From NCBI GenBank assembly GCA_001586965.3, contig LUCW03000196.1:12501-43312 (forward strand): DNA of 30,812 nt, read 5' to 3'. Source of the stretch: Sphaeroforma sirkka. Lineage: Eukaryota; Opisthokonta; Ichthyosporea; Ichthyophonida. Below, piece by piece: positions 1 through 10,269 of the stretch. The notes under the pieces were generated by a model, which saw only the letters and a program-made list of their open reading frames with translations, had not been told where the DNA came from and did no database searches. Every line of letters begins with the position of its first letter. The first letter of the stretch is position 1. Both the position numbers and the translations under genes were made by a program.

Positions 1-1058
1 AGTTAATGTAGGTGAAGTTTTACTAGCTTGTACGTTCTCGTATAAGAGAAAATTAAATACGTCAAATGCACACAGAGGTATATGTAGTACACTGTTGTAT
101 ATTTTTATCCAACCTGTATCATGTTTAGATGTACAAATGCAAAGCTGCTCGTATCTATTGGTATTATTTTATACACATACTTTTCTTAGTTTTCTTGTCC
201 TGTGCATCCTCCGTTCAAAAGACCGATTTTAGTCGATACATTCTATGTAGACTAACCCATACACGGACTGTATATATTCAAACACTGTAAATATAATGTT
301 AAAATAGTAGATAATCTGTCTTCAATCGATTCAAGGTATGCTGAAGGGTTTGTCCAACTGTGTCTGCGATATAAAGCATATTGACCTAAAAATGTCGATC
401 ACCATAGTGGAATGTCATCTGTGTCCTGGAACCATTATTCTTGTACTGTAGCAGCTCTCTTTTTACGTTTGTGTTGTGTCTTTAAAGAAAGAGTTGATTA
501 TATCTTTGCGAAATTTGGTGGCAGGTGGAGGTTGTCTTCATTTAGTTGCTTTGGCCTTTACCTTCGATTGAAAACTCTCTTGCGCATTGTATTTTCGTTT
601 CGTGACACGATGTCTGATCTATCCATATTGTATTTACTCATATCGTTTTTTTTGTAAAGGCAGATATTGTCTGAAACCTGTATCGAGGATCTCATTTAAA
701 GCTTTTTTTTACAAACCGATTTGTTTTGAAAAGTTGTTCGTATGCTAATGAAAGTTCGCAAATGCTTGTTTGCACATAGGAGTTATACTATATTTTTGGA
801 TCGTCGCGACAATTCGCATTAGTTTATGGTAGCTGATTAAAATCTGGTAGACATGACCTGTATACATAGATTCGTATCTTCGAGACAGATTCCGATATAA
901 GTCACTCAATATTAAGTAAACAAAGCTTTTCATATCTTGCCTACTTTATATATGCGACGAACATTGAGTCTGAGTAGTGGTGCCAGATGTGTCGGGCTTC
1001 TGATTGTACTATAAAGCCGTACATGAAGTAACTCTTTTGTTCACCTATCTGTCGGTAG
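1..1058. other. Stretch without an assignable gene
   Basis: I see only short AT-rich open frames here, with no recognisable protein motif. The longest, at 412-657 on the plus strand, has aromatic- and Cys-rich low-complexity content and no family resemblance. The last ~27 bases (about 1031-1058) are pyrimidine-rich and end in AG, so they could be the 3' end of an intron leading into the exon that follows. Confidence 0.4.
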
Positions 1059-1339
1059 ATGAAGAGGTGGTCGGAATGTTGCTGTTAAACCTCACCTCGA
1101 GTGAGCTGAAGCTTTTGGATCAGTTCGAAGATCCAGGATATGACAGGCGTGTAGTCGATGTACGTACGACTGATGGGAAGTCAGTTCCAGCACGCATCTG
1201 GGTCACTCCCAATAGTATGGCGAATAATCTCGATTTAGAGACCGATTGGCATTTCCGGCACTTTCTTGATGAGGATGAAGACTGGTATGTCGAGATGTGT
1301 GAGGAGTGGGTAGTTGACGATGCTGCTGCAGAGCCTTGA
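1059..1339 (+). CDS. AIG2/gamma-glutamylcyclotransferase-like protein, C-terminal exon
   Basis: The reading frame gives DEEVVGMLLLNL, then LKLLDQFEDPGYDRR, then a C-terminal WHFRHF segment. This matches the second half of AIG2-like/GGCT-fold proteins, where an LLxLT...LDxFE...Y.R pattern is conserved and the Glu of LDxFE sits at the usual catalytic position. The family normally begins with a VYGTL motif about 60-70 residues upstream, which I cannot find. The open frame reaches back to a TGA at 1001-1003 without a convincing ATG; the first in-frame ATG is at 1076. A pyrimidine-rich tract ending in AG at 1057-1058 suggests a splice acceptor, so this is probably the last exon of a spliced gene. 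The acidic C-terminus ends at TGA 1337-1339, and an AATAAA follows about 120 bases later. It is the only host-type gene I recognise. It could instead be an exon remnant, because the upstream exon is missing. Confidence 0.65.
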
Positions 1340-1456
1340 TGTTTTTGGGTTGTGTACCCTTGTGATGGACGAACATATATAATTACCAAGGGACTAAACC
1401 TCAGTTTGAATAGGATAGGTTGTGGTCTGTATAGGTGCGACCAAATTCTACAATGC

Positions 1457-1462
1457 AATAAA
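1457..1462 (+). promoter_or_regulatory. Polyadenylation signal AATAAA
   Basis: A canonical AATAAA lies ~118 bases after the stop codon of the AIG2-like exon. A T-rich stretch follows at about 1483-1497. The spacing fits a eukaryotic 3' UTR. Confidence 0.5.
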
Positions 1463-1599
1463 CAATTGAATCCCTTTCAGATATGTTTTTTTTTTCTTCA
1501 CTGATTTTTTAAAAAACGAATTTTTCATATTATTTTAGTTTTTTTTCATTTGTCGAACACTTGATGATTCAAGATTGTACGGTGGCGACGTAGTCAGGA

Positions 1600-1833
1600 A
1601 TGGGCAAACGCATGGTGGAAACATTACGAAGCAATATTGATGTTGCTACATGGAAGCGTGACAAAGAATTTCCTGAGAACTATTACAAACCGGCTGAGTT
1701 CAATGATTCTGACAGGGGCTTGCCACGCAAGGTCAAGTTGAATTTGGTGAACAAAGATTCGTGTTCTGCCCTTTTACGACAATTCGCTGTAGTATATGGT
1801 CTATATATGACCCCTGAAAAAAATCTTTTGTGA
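1600..1833 (+). CDS. Unrecognised 77-residue open frame
   Basis: The frame opens with ATG (MGKRMVETLRSN) and is rich in charged residues, with mixed amphipathic content (for example EFPENYYKPAEF and LPRKVKLNLVNKDS) and a TGA end. The composition looks more protein-like than the surrounding AT-rich frames, but I recognise no family. An AG lies just upstream (GTAGTCAG), so it might be an exon. It may equally be a chance ORF. Confidence 0.25.
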   Translation: MGKRMVETLRSNIDVATWKRDKEFPENYYKPAEFNDSDRGLPRKVKLNLVNKDSCSALLRQFAVVYGLYMTPEKNLL

Positions 1834-1839
1834 TCGTTG

Positions 1840-3510
1840 CCGTTCCGACCTAAGAACCGGTTAAATCGGTTGATGTACTTTCACACAAAAGTATCTTCTT
1901 CACTTCCGCCAGGAATATCGTGCGAAGATTTACATTTGCAGAATCGATTTCCAGACGCAGCCACACTAACACATTTCATGGTTCATGTGATTGCGTGATT
2001 TGATTTTGCCCAGCAGCGTGAAAAAAAAGTCGTTTGGTAATAAGTTGATCTACAGGCTTAACACAATGCTCCGGAAAGTTGGAATCGATTAAATATGTAT
2101 TTCGCAAGCCAATTGCCTAATAACCCAGTCTGGAGGAATTTATGTGCTAAACTCAGTATACTTATCAATCATATCTCTACTGCAATAGCTTGACACTTAC
2201 AATATTAGCTCAGCTCTCTACAGATACTCAGACCTTCTATGCTTGTATAGTATGGTTTCCAATCGCGCACAGCTTGAAATGTAACGCCTGAGATTCACAA
2301 GACTAGCACTCAGAGCTGACTTAGGCTTATTCAATTTGGCTTGGTTGAAGAACTTTACAAAAACTGTGAGGGTCTGGTACCAATGGGGTGAGGTTTTTCG
2401 CTATGTCGTTGCCGTTAGCTGAGAAAGTGGAGCGCGAAATTCCTTCGGATTTTCAACTGTTGTGCCGGCTGGCGCAATATCGTTTTACAAAAGCTACTAT
2501 TTAAGGAAAACTCAATATATGTTTGCCGGCTCTTAGCTTGGTGGATTTTAGTGTAGCAATCGGCTACATTACGGTTGTGAAGTCTCGTCAGTTTTCCCGA
2601 CGTTTGCACTGCTATCATTCTATAAAAAGAAATAGAGGGTTACAAGAGCATAAGATAGGGACTGAGATTATATTTTGGTTCTATTATGATGGGCGGCATA
2701 TGGATCGGGTATAATTTCAGTACAAGTCATGACCAGATACTTTAAATTATGTGAATAGTCTTCAATATCATTTTGATTGATGTAATGCGACAAGGGAAGC
2801 GCAGAATCCATCTGATACAAATCGGCCGCTTTATTTTTCGTGCATGTGTGGTGCCTCATACGTCCAACTACTACAGTTTATGAACAGCCATAATCTTCAC
2901 TGGCAAGTTTTTACTGCAGCCCATATAAGTAGTAAGGGATTTCGGGAACTGTGTTCGAACACAGAATCTTTGTGAATTGGACATCTTGATGGTGACCATG
3001 AAAGGTGTAGAGTGTAGAGAGTACCTGGAAAGGTACGTCCAAAGAAAACAGTAGACCTCTTCGAAAATACGCTTATCTCAGCTAGGGAAAGTCCTTCGTC
3101 TGTGAGAACCGAACTGAGTCTTCATTTGTGTTTTCTAATTCACTAGACTCAGGCATCTACGCGAGTGTTTCTCTCACACGCTGGGTTCCGGTTTAACTTA
3201 CCGGATCTCTGATGACTCGAATATCAGGAATATTTGGATCCGGACTTAAAACTCAGTATTTTGATTCGGTGGTTGTGGGTTTTGGATTTGATTTTTTGGT
3301 TTAACTGGTCTCTAAATGCTTCAGCCTCCCCAATTATGTGCTTCTGAACCTGCGTATGAGTGGAAAGTAACATCTTACAGTACTAGATTTATCTTGACTT
3401 GGCTTAGTAAAACGCATCTCAACGGTAGCTCTACCCCGAGTCTTTGGTTCAAATTCCTCTGGCGTGTGGGCGGAGCATTCATCTAGGTGGAAAAATTGGG
3501 AGTGACCCTC
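1840..3510. other. Stretch without an assignable gene
   Basis: Only short frames occur, none with a recognisable motif. I see no repeat shared with the rest of the window and no tRNA or rRNA signature. Confidence 0.4.
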
Positions 3511-3517
3511 GGTATCA

Positions 3518-3802
3518 GTGAAAATTGGCCAAGTTCTCCGCCTGGTGTGCTTCCTTTTGCTAGCTGATCGTTCATCATTGCCGTTACTGTTGACTTCATT
3601 GGCCTTGATTGCCTTCCCTTGCGTCGAGTGCGCTCAAAATTTGACTGAATATTGTAAATTTGGAGACGGACCTATGTCTCCTCAATGTATACGACCTGTC
3701 ATAAGCAAATCACTGGACAAATACCTCCATCTCACACATTTTACAACCCTAATCCCAAACCCCCCCCCCCCCCCCCCCCCCCCCCCAAACAGCTATCTAT
3801 GA
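3518..3802 (+). CDS. Possible secreted-protein exon with poly-Pro tail
   Basis: The frame has a long hydrophobic N-terminal segment (VLRLVCFLLL, then LPLLLTSLALIAF) followed by a small-residue/Cys boundary (PCVECAQ), then NLTEYC, which holds a possible N-glycosylation site. This is what a signal peptide and mature start would look like. The frame begins at GTG with a stop just upstream (3503-3505) and no good ATG, so any true start would lie in an earlier exon. Near the C-terminus the C homopolymer encodes about nine prolines, whose number would change with tract slippage. I do not recognise the protein and it may be a chance ORF. Confidence 0.2.
   Translation: MKIGQVLRLVCFLLLADRSSLPLLLTSLALIAFPCVECAQNLTEYCKFGDGPMSPQCIRPVISKSLDKYLHLTHFTTLIPNPPPPPPPPPNSYL
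3760..3786. repeat. C27 homopolymer
   Basis: There are 27 consecutive C on the plus strand (G27 on the minus strand). It can expand or contract and could form G-quadruplex structure. Confidence 0.95.
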
Positions 3803-4735
3803 GACTTTCTTAGATGTTGTATCAGATGGCGTGGCGTAAACTGAGGTAACAATTGTAGAATTAAGTTCAACCTTAAGTGCCGTATACAACAATTTTCATT
3901 TTCTGTTGAATCTGTGGAATGGCACCAACGAGTGGAACTGGAGAGAATTTAAAATTTAATATATTCAAAAGAGTGCTGCACTAGTACATGTGCTATATAC
4001 TCTCTGAGATTTCTTGAGATTTCGTTGCAGTATGTTCAAGTTGTCCAATTGTATTGATTCTGCGCCTTCGATATTCAATCGACTATCCAGAAACACATTC
4101 GGGACACTATACAATTCAAAGTTAATTGTCAAACAACAAAATGGATAAAACCATAGATTACAATTCATATATCGATTAACAACACGAATTAAAACCCTAC
4201 AGCCGAAGAAATCGGAAGAACACCGAGCTAACAAGCACCCTCTTCACGCTATATCTAATATTTAGATCAAAAAGACTCAGCTGGTTCAAAGAGTCGTATT
4301 TAAAGATTGTATCGGACTACCGGGTCTCTCAGAAATAGACAAATGATAGAAGACGGTGACCGGGCGGTTGAATAAACATAACTGAGTATCAGGATGGGGA
4401 ACGATCAACGCGCTGCTCCTTACATGTTGCCGCCAATCGTTGCTTTCTAATTTGTGTTAGCGTGGTTCGTAGTCATTTGTAAAGGTAGACATAAAGGACT
4501 TCAGAATTATACGATTCGATAGCCGAATTCGATATTGCGTACAAATATAACGATTGTATGGACTATCATCGATAGTATGTACAAACTGGGCTACCAAACT
4601 GGCGGAGGCGCCGCGATGACCCTAGTGCAATTGACGAGTGTCGACTGAGAAAATATATCTATGGTTGGATATTGTTAACATTACAACCTTAATTTTTATG
4701 TACAAGTTTATGGGCTTACTAGAAAATAAACTATG
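3803..4735. other. Stretch without an assignable gene
   Basis: I see no recognisable coding motif and no repeat shared with other parts of the window. The minus-strand 89-residue open frame at 3965-4234 has no family signature. Confidence 0.4.
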
Positions 4736-4739
4736 AAAT

Positions 4740-5338
4740 TGTAAACTTCGATGGATATTTCTATGTTTCAAACAATGTTATATAAACTAAAATACAATTT
4801 AAGTCAATTAGGATTTAGCAGTGGTAGCTTGCGTAAGAATGATCGGGACTGCCTCTTGGTAAGAGCCTTAATACCCTCGATCACACAGGACGTACCTCTA
4901 GCTGTTTTTTATTAAATAGTTTCACTAGAATTACTAAGTGTTCATGACCACATGCCTAATTTGTAAATAGACATAAGAACGTAAGTCAAGTTAATACATT
5001 GGCTAATATAAATAAAGTTTTATCTGAAGAAAAGTTAAAAAAAGAAAAAGACTTATTGGATTTTGGAGATTGGCGGGAGGACCAAAACCTGTAAGTAGTA
5101 GTTCAGAGATTATAAAATTTGGCTTATAATATCCTACATCTACTATCGTCTCAAATAGATCCAAGTAAATGAGTCATACCAAATACTCAGGCTATTGGAG
5201 TCATCAAAGTGAATTTAGAACACTTTGGAAATATTTTAAAAAGAATTTGTATTAAATTATTTTAAATACAATTAAAAACCAATATGTAATCTCATTTGAT
5301 CTTGATATTTTATATTGACCGGAGACCGTATTTCTACA
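4740..5338 (-). mobile_element. Solo LTR of the minus-strand Ty3-like family
   Basis: The 599-bp block starts TGTAAACTTCGATGG and ends GTATTTCTACA, giving the TG...CA ends of an LTR. It matches, over its full length, the LTR at 26277-26873 and the partial LTRs at 24751-25334 and 25335-25886. It is flanked by a 4-bp direct repeat, AAAT, at 4736-4739 and 5339-5342, consistent with a Ty3-like target-site duplication. No internal region is attached, so this is a solo LTR, most simply left by LTR-LTR recombination. In its transcription sense (minus) there is a TATA-like CAATATAAAAT near the start and an AATAAA near its 3' part (about 4909-4914). Confidence 0.9.
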
Positions 5339-5387
5339 AAATAAACTTAGAGAATAAATTGAAAATGACATCGATGTGACAATGTGC

Positions 5388-5567
5388 AATTCAACGCATA
5401 TCTTCCATTGTCGACTCACTTGGCCCAAGCTTCAAACGGGAATTTACTGACCACTTCTTCCCATCATTCTTTCCTGAACCACTACAGCACTATGAGAGCC
5501 ATACCATATGTTCATACATTGTAACATACATACTTGTCATTTTTGAAATAAATAATATCATCCCTAT
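5388..5567 (+). mobile_element. 5'-truncated LINE copy, 3' tail only
   Basis: From the sequence reading CGCATATCTTCCATTG through AAATAAATAATATCATCCCTAT this closely follows the 3' end of the full-length LINE at about 12710-12888, covering the last ORF2 codons and the 3' UTR. It lacks everything upstream, as expected from aborted target-primed reverse transcription. It lies only 50 bases from the solo LTR. I could not find a clear target duplication. Confidence 0.85.
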
Positions 5568-5774
5568 CCTGGCACTTTTGGTTTTATCTCCATGCAATTG
5601 GCAACGCTCGCATGAAATTGCACTTTGGAGATTTAAATAAGCCACATGAAAACTATGCATTGTTAGGACCAGCTGCTGAGGTTAGATAGTAATAGAATAG
5701 CTACCGATTTCCTCATGACGAATTTTATATGAACTAGCACGTATAGATGATGATTGTGACATAGTGAAATAGGG

Positions 5775-5813
5775 CAGAATATGTATGTATGTGTGATATA
5801 CATACATATTCTG
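5775..5813. repeat. Perfect 16-bp inverted repeat, 7-nt loop
   Basis: CAGAATATGTATGTAT (5775-5790) and its exact reverse complement (5798-5813) are separated by GTGTGAT. It would form a strong hairpin in either strand. It sits just upstream of the gag remnant of the plus-strand Ty3-like element. Confidence 0.9.
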
Positions 5814-5849
5814 ATACATACCAAATACAGCTTGGTCATGTTAAGCTGT

Positions 5850-5863
5850 TTTAGGGTTTAGGG
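5850..5863 (+). repeat. Two TTTAGGG units
   Basis: Two consecutive TTTAGGG heptamers are followed by a degenerate TTTTAG. This is the telomere repeat type of plants, oomycetes and many alveolates. Two units could also occur by chance. Confidence 0.6.
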
Positions 5864-6440
5864 TTTTAGAAGCTGCAAGGGGTGCGTACTACCGTGATAC
5901 TCTTCGTATGCATCCTTACTGGCGAGAATACTCCGTTGAACAAATGCATGACGTATCTCGGGTGAGTATTGACAAGACAGAAGAACACTGTCGGGCAAAT
6001 CTATCCCGACCTCAATAAATTCCGGTGGGTTCATGTTCACGCTCACACGCGCGCAACGACCACACGGGCTAACCTGCATGCATCGAACCCTCGAGGTCGC
6101 TGCGGGTCATGTGAGCAGAACCTCCCTTTTGGTCCAGGACATGCACCCCGCTGTCTTAAACAATAGTGATTACCTAGCTCAACTAGCACGGGTAGTCATA
6201 TACAACAGGGGGGTGCCCCCACGCAACGTACATCGGCTCTGGGCGCATCCGCGCGTACACAACAGACGTCAGGTAATAACTTCCGCCCTCGAGTTGATGA
6301 TGATCGAATACCCAATCAAACACCGTAATAACTTCGCCCTCGAGTTGATGGTGATCAAATGCCCAATCAAACACCAGCAGAAACAGGAGAGAGTGAGGTC
6401 ATGCATATTCATGACTTGGTTGAAGAGTCGTATGTAGAAA
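5863..6440 (+). pseudogene. gag remnant of the plus-strand Ty3-like element
   Basis: The frame starting at 5863 reads VLEAARGAYYRDTLRMHPYW and continues for about 50 codons to a TAA near 6018. It looks like the C-terminal part of a gag protein, including the SVEQMHDVSR helix-like stretch. In another frame, about 6100-6163, CGSCE...GHAPRC gives a Cys-x2-Cys...His-x3-Cys cluster resembling a gag zinc knuckle with wrong spacing. The gene is broken by at least one stop and frameshifts, and by a 52-bp tandem duplication just downstream. The assignment rests mainly on position directly upstream of a recognisable retroviral-type protease. Confidence 0.5.
6273..6375. repeat. Tandem duplication of ~52 bp
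   Basis: The two units, 6273-6324 and 6325-6375, both begin GTAATAACTTC and end CCAATCAAACACC. One is a base longer than the other (TTCCGCCC versus TTCGCCC), so the duplication also shifts the reading frame of the gag/protease region. Confidence 0.9.
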
Positions 6441-6480
6441 GTGACGACGAGTTGATAGAGGCCACGCACGGACCAGCGGG

Positions 6481-7282
<802 letters not shown>

Positions 7283-7291
7283 CTAACGAAA
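7283..7291. repeat. LINE target-site duplication, left copy
   Basis: CTAACGAAA is identical to 12886-12894. It brackets the LINE and marks the point where the Ty3-like pol frame was interrupted. Up to three bases of the match may belong to the LINE end, because other tails also read ATCCCTA. Confidence 0.8.
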
Positions 7292-7507
7292 ATATTTATT
7301 TTTCACGACGGACCTTTGATTCAAATTTTCGTTTCCGAAACGTAAATCTCGGTGACCAGTAGGTCACCAGCGTAGAACTGAATGCCACTTTCAAAAACCC
7401 CACAGACCTCACCAAAACGTTGACTTGAAATTTGGATTTACAATATATATATAAAAAATGTAGGGAGTCTGGGGGCCCACAGTCCCACAGTCCCACATCC
7501 GCGAAAA
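7292..7507 (+). promoter_or_regulatory. LINE 5' UTR with hairpins
   Basis: The ~215-base leader contains two perfect short inverted repeats. CGTTTC-C-GAAACG lies at 7330-7342 and GGTGACC-AGTA-GGTCACC at 7351-7368. Near its end are three CCCACA/CCCACAGT units (7478-7496). Such leaders often carry an internal promoter or a structured 5' end, but I cannot show either here. Confidence 0.5.
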
Positions 7508-8753
7508 ATGTCGGGCCAGGCCGAATCCCTGATTGAGACGTTCGTCCCCAACGACTCCTTACCCAATGACCAATGGAAATTGGACATACAAAAATCGATC
7601 ACAAACCTCTCTGCCCAGGTCAGTACTCTACAGGCCAATCTCAATCAAATTTTGGGACCGGCTCTAACAGCCCCGAACAATGATGGGCCCATCTCCAAGG
7701 AGCCTTTGACTGATGACCAATGGAAATCAACCATACACCAAATGCTCACTAACCTCTATGCAAAAACAACCAACCTTGAACCCGAACTCCGGGACCTTAA
7801 ATCCCAAACCCGTGCACCTATAGATAAAGACACACCCGACACTTTCCGATTTGGCTCCACAAGCCCGCCTGCTCCGTCTGCAAAAAGACCGCGGTCACGG
7901 GCGCCCAATACCAGCAGTGAGCCTCCCAGCTACCGCTCAAAAGTGGACAAACCTGCAAAACCGAGCCCTAAAAAATGCCCGACCCCACCAGCTTCTCAGT
8001 CCCAACCGCAGCCGCCAGTACCCGAACACCTTTTGACGAAAGTGGTGGGCCGCCCGATGCCGGACAAAACTCTTCATGGAATGGATGACATAACTCCGGT
8101 ATGGCTCTTCTTCCGAGCAATTTTCCCTATCGGCAAGCCACCATCCCAATCAGTATTTGAAAAATACTGGCATGCCCAACCAGTCCTCAATCGCCACCAC
8201 TTTTTCTGGTATCTTCCGTCTAAATCGGTATCTCAGCCAAATCGCCGCGGACGCCCAGGTGAAATGACATGCAGCACTTACGTGGAAATGGCAGCTTGAT
8301 GAAAACATCGACCCCCGCTCCCAACAACATCCCGACGCTACGAAAGCAGCTTTAATCCACTATCTCCGCACCAAGCGGGAGGCCCGATGCACACATGAAT
8401 GAGCGCCAAAAATTCTTGCCCGTAGCATGGATGCACTACTGAGCCCACGTGTCAACTCCACTAACGCAGACATCCTCCAATCTACCGCGGATCGTCTCCA
8501 GAAGGCTTACCAAGCAAAGCATGATGCAAACCTCTTCTCACCTAACCCGCGAATCCCGGCAAATGCTAAAGAATCAGCGCGTGCGAACCCCGGACGACTT
8601 CATATACCAACGGTCTCCCCGACACAATCGTCCGACACGATGGATAGCAATACGCAGCCTCAGCTTTCCACGACAGACTCTTCGACGACAGGCAATGATA
8701 GAGTTTTAAAAGAAGAGAGCCCAGTAGTATTGACCGATGATGAACAATGTTAG
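7508..8753 (+). pseudogene. LINE ORF1 (RNA-binding/chaperone-type), broken
   Basis: The frame starts at ATG 7508 (MSGQAESLIETF) and encodes two related amphipathic helices. The repeated pattern is L(P/T)(N/D)DQWK followed by I...LTNL(S/Y)A...L, at about residues 18-50 and 68-98, and suggests a coiled coil. A Pro/Ser/Lys/Arg-rich basic stretch follows (about 120-175), fitting nucleic-acid binding. Near 8275 the frame shifts; the continuation in the next frame reads WQLDENIDPRSQQHPD, has one TGA at 8400-8402, and then opens as MDALLSPRVNSTNAD. A Ser/Thr-rich C-terminus ends at TAG 8751-8753. ORF1 proteins bind LINE RNA and are needed for the particle. No zinc knuckle is visible. Confidence 0.7.
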
Positions 8754-10262
8754 GACCAATGAGGATGACGCTCTTCAACCCAAAAAGACTCAATATGGAC
8801 AACGCAGCACATACAGATAAGTGTTTGAACGTTATATCGATTTTAAGTCAGGTTGATGTTATGTGTGCGGTTGAAACCTGGCATAACACCACATATTTTA
8901 ATCATATACGCTCGAACACTCGCTATCATATACTACATCATACTGCACGGCATAATATCTTACACCCTTCACACTGTGGTATTGGTATCTTTTCCAAACA
9001 CCACCCATCGAATTTTCAACTTGTACACTCTTCACCGTACGCGGTGTTCTTTGTGTGCTTAGCCGTTCATATGGCCGTGTTCTACTTTCCACTCAAATTA
9101 CTTACTGAAGACGACGTCCGGCGATATATGAATCCCCCCGAGATTGGCGGTTCCCAACCAGATGTCGTGTGGGGAGATTTCAACTTCAAAGCCCGGAAGT
9201 ATGGCCACGCATCTACAAACTACGGACTACGTATGAAAACGATTGAGACTACTCTGCGTAATACGTGGCACTTGGACTACCTCTATGCTGGCGGCTCAAC
9301 TGGTACAGAACATGCGTATCATCGACCTACCACCCCGCCTCCCTTCAAATTTATAAGCTGACGGACTACGGTATCTGTGGTTACCACACCTTTAGACTCG
9401 ATCTCCAGATACTTCCCACGAATCAAATCCATCGGCCCCAACAAATGCCAGCAATGCCGCCGCCTCCGGACCAACGCCTTCCCTCCCATGGATATATAAC
9501 CGATATCCGCACGTGCGACTATTCCGAGCCGAAATCCGGGCGCATCAGAACTTACTACGGTCGTATCTCGCTTTACATGGACCATCGGAAGGGCTGCTAC
9601 GGATCCTCGACTGTATCTGGCGCTATGCCACTAACCCACAAATATTACGTAAGAAAACGATTGAGACTACTCTGCGTAATACGTGGCACTTGGACTACCT
9701 CTATGCTGGCGGCTCAACTGGTACAGAACATGCGTATCATCGACCTACCACCCCCGCCTCCCTTCAAATTTATAAGCTGACGGACTACGGTATCTGTGGT
9801 GGCCACACCTTTAAACTCGATCTCCAGATACTTCCCACGAATTAAATCCATCGGCCCCAACAAATGCCAGCAACGCCGCCGCCTCCGGACCAACGCCTTC
9901 CCTCCCATGGATATAACCGATATCCGCACGTGCGACTATTCCAAGCCGAAATCCGGGCGCATCAGAACTTACTACGGTCGTATCTCGCTTTACATGGACT
10001 ATCGGAAGGGCTGCTACGGATCCTCGACTGCATCTGGCGCTATGCCACTAACCCACAAATATTTGGAGGGTTCTATTATGACTTAAACAGACCCTGGGTT
10101 CAGCGGCAGCAAAACCACTCGTTCCGCCCACGTCTGACCGCCCAAAGTAATGCCCAAATGTTCAAAGATATTGCGTATCAACGACGGTCTCTGCGCCAAC
10201 CCTGCATACCGGGTACCAATGATACAGGCGCTACCCTCGCTGGCCATTTTGAGGCCCTATAA
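8747..10262 (+). pseudogene. LINE ORF2, apurinic-type endonuclease part
   Basis: The ATG at 8747 overlaps the last codon and stop of ORF1 (ATGTTAG), a start-stop overlap typical of coupled ORF2 translation. The protein shows the endonuclease landmarks in order: an N-terminal region with CAVETWHN (the ETW motif with the metal-binding Glu), VVWGDFNFKARKYG (the GDFN motif with a catalytic Asp) and LRNTWHLDYLY. In a shifted frame LTDYGICGYHTFRLDLQ corresponds to the final Asp-His region, with the expected His altered to Tyr. This enzyme nicks the genomic target for target-primed reverse transcription. The 3' half is duplicated in tandem (9236 to ~10071), which shifts the frame. A further frameshift occurs near 10255. 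Confidence 0.75.
9236..10071. repeat. 418-bp direct tandem duplication inside LINE ORF2
   Basis: Unit 1 begins near 9236 (GAAAACGATTGAGACTAC) and unit 2 near 9654 with the same bases; the offset is 418. Both run through CCACTAACCCACAAATATT (ending near 9646 and 10063). Differences are few: a TA dinucleotide more in unit 1 (GGATATATAACC versus GGATATAACC), one extra C in unit 2, and scattered substitutions. The unit length is not a multiple of three, so ORF2 is disrupted. Confidence 0.95.
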
Positions 10263-10269
10263 CTCTACA

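Noticed and set aside
1120..1458. Minus-strand open frame of 112 codons opposite the AIG2-like exon
   Set aside because: It is the shadow of the conserved plus-strand frame, with Ser/Thr-rich low-complexity content.
7292..7400. HDV-like ribozyme at the LINE 5' end
   Set aside because: Two short hairpins are visible but not the nested double-pseudoknot layout; I cannot support it by eye.
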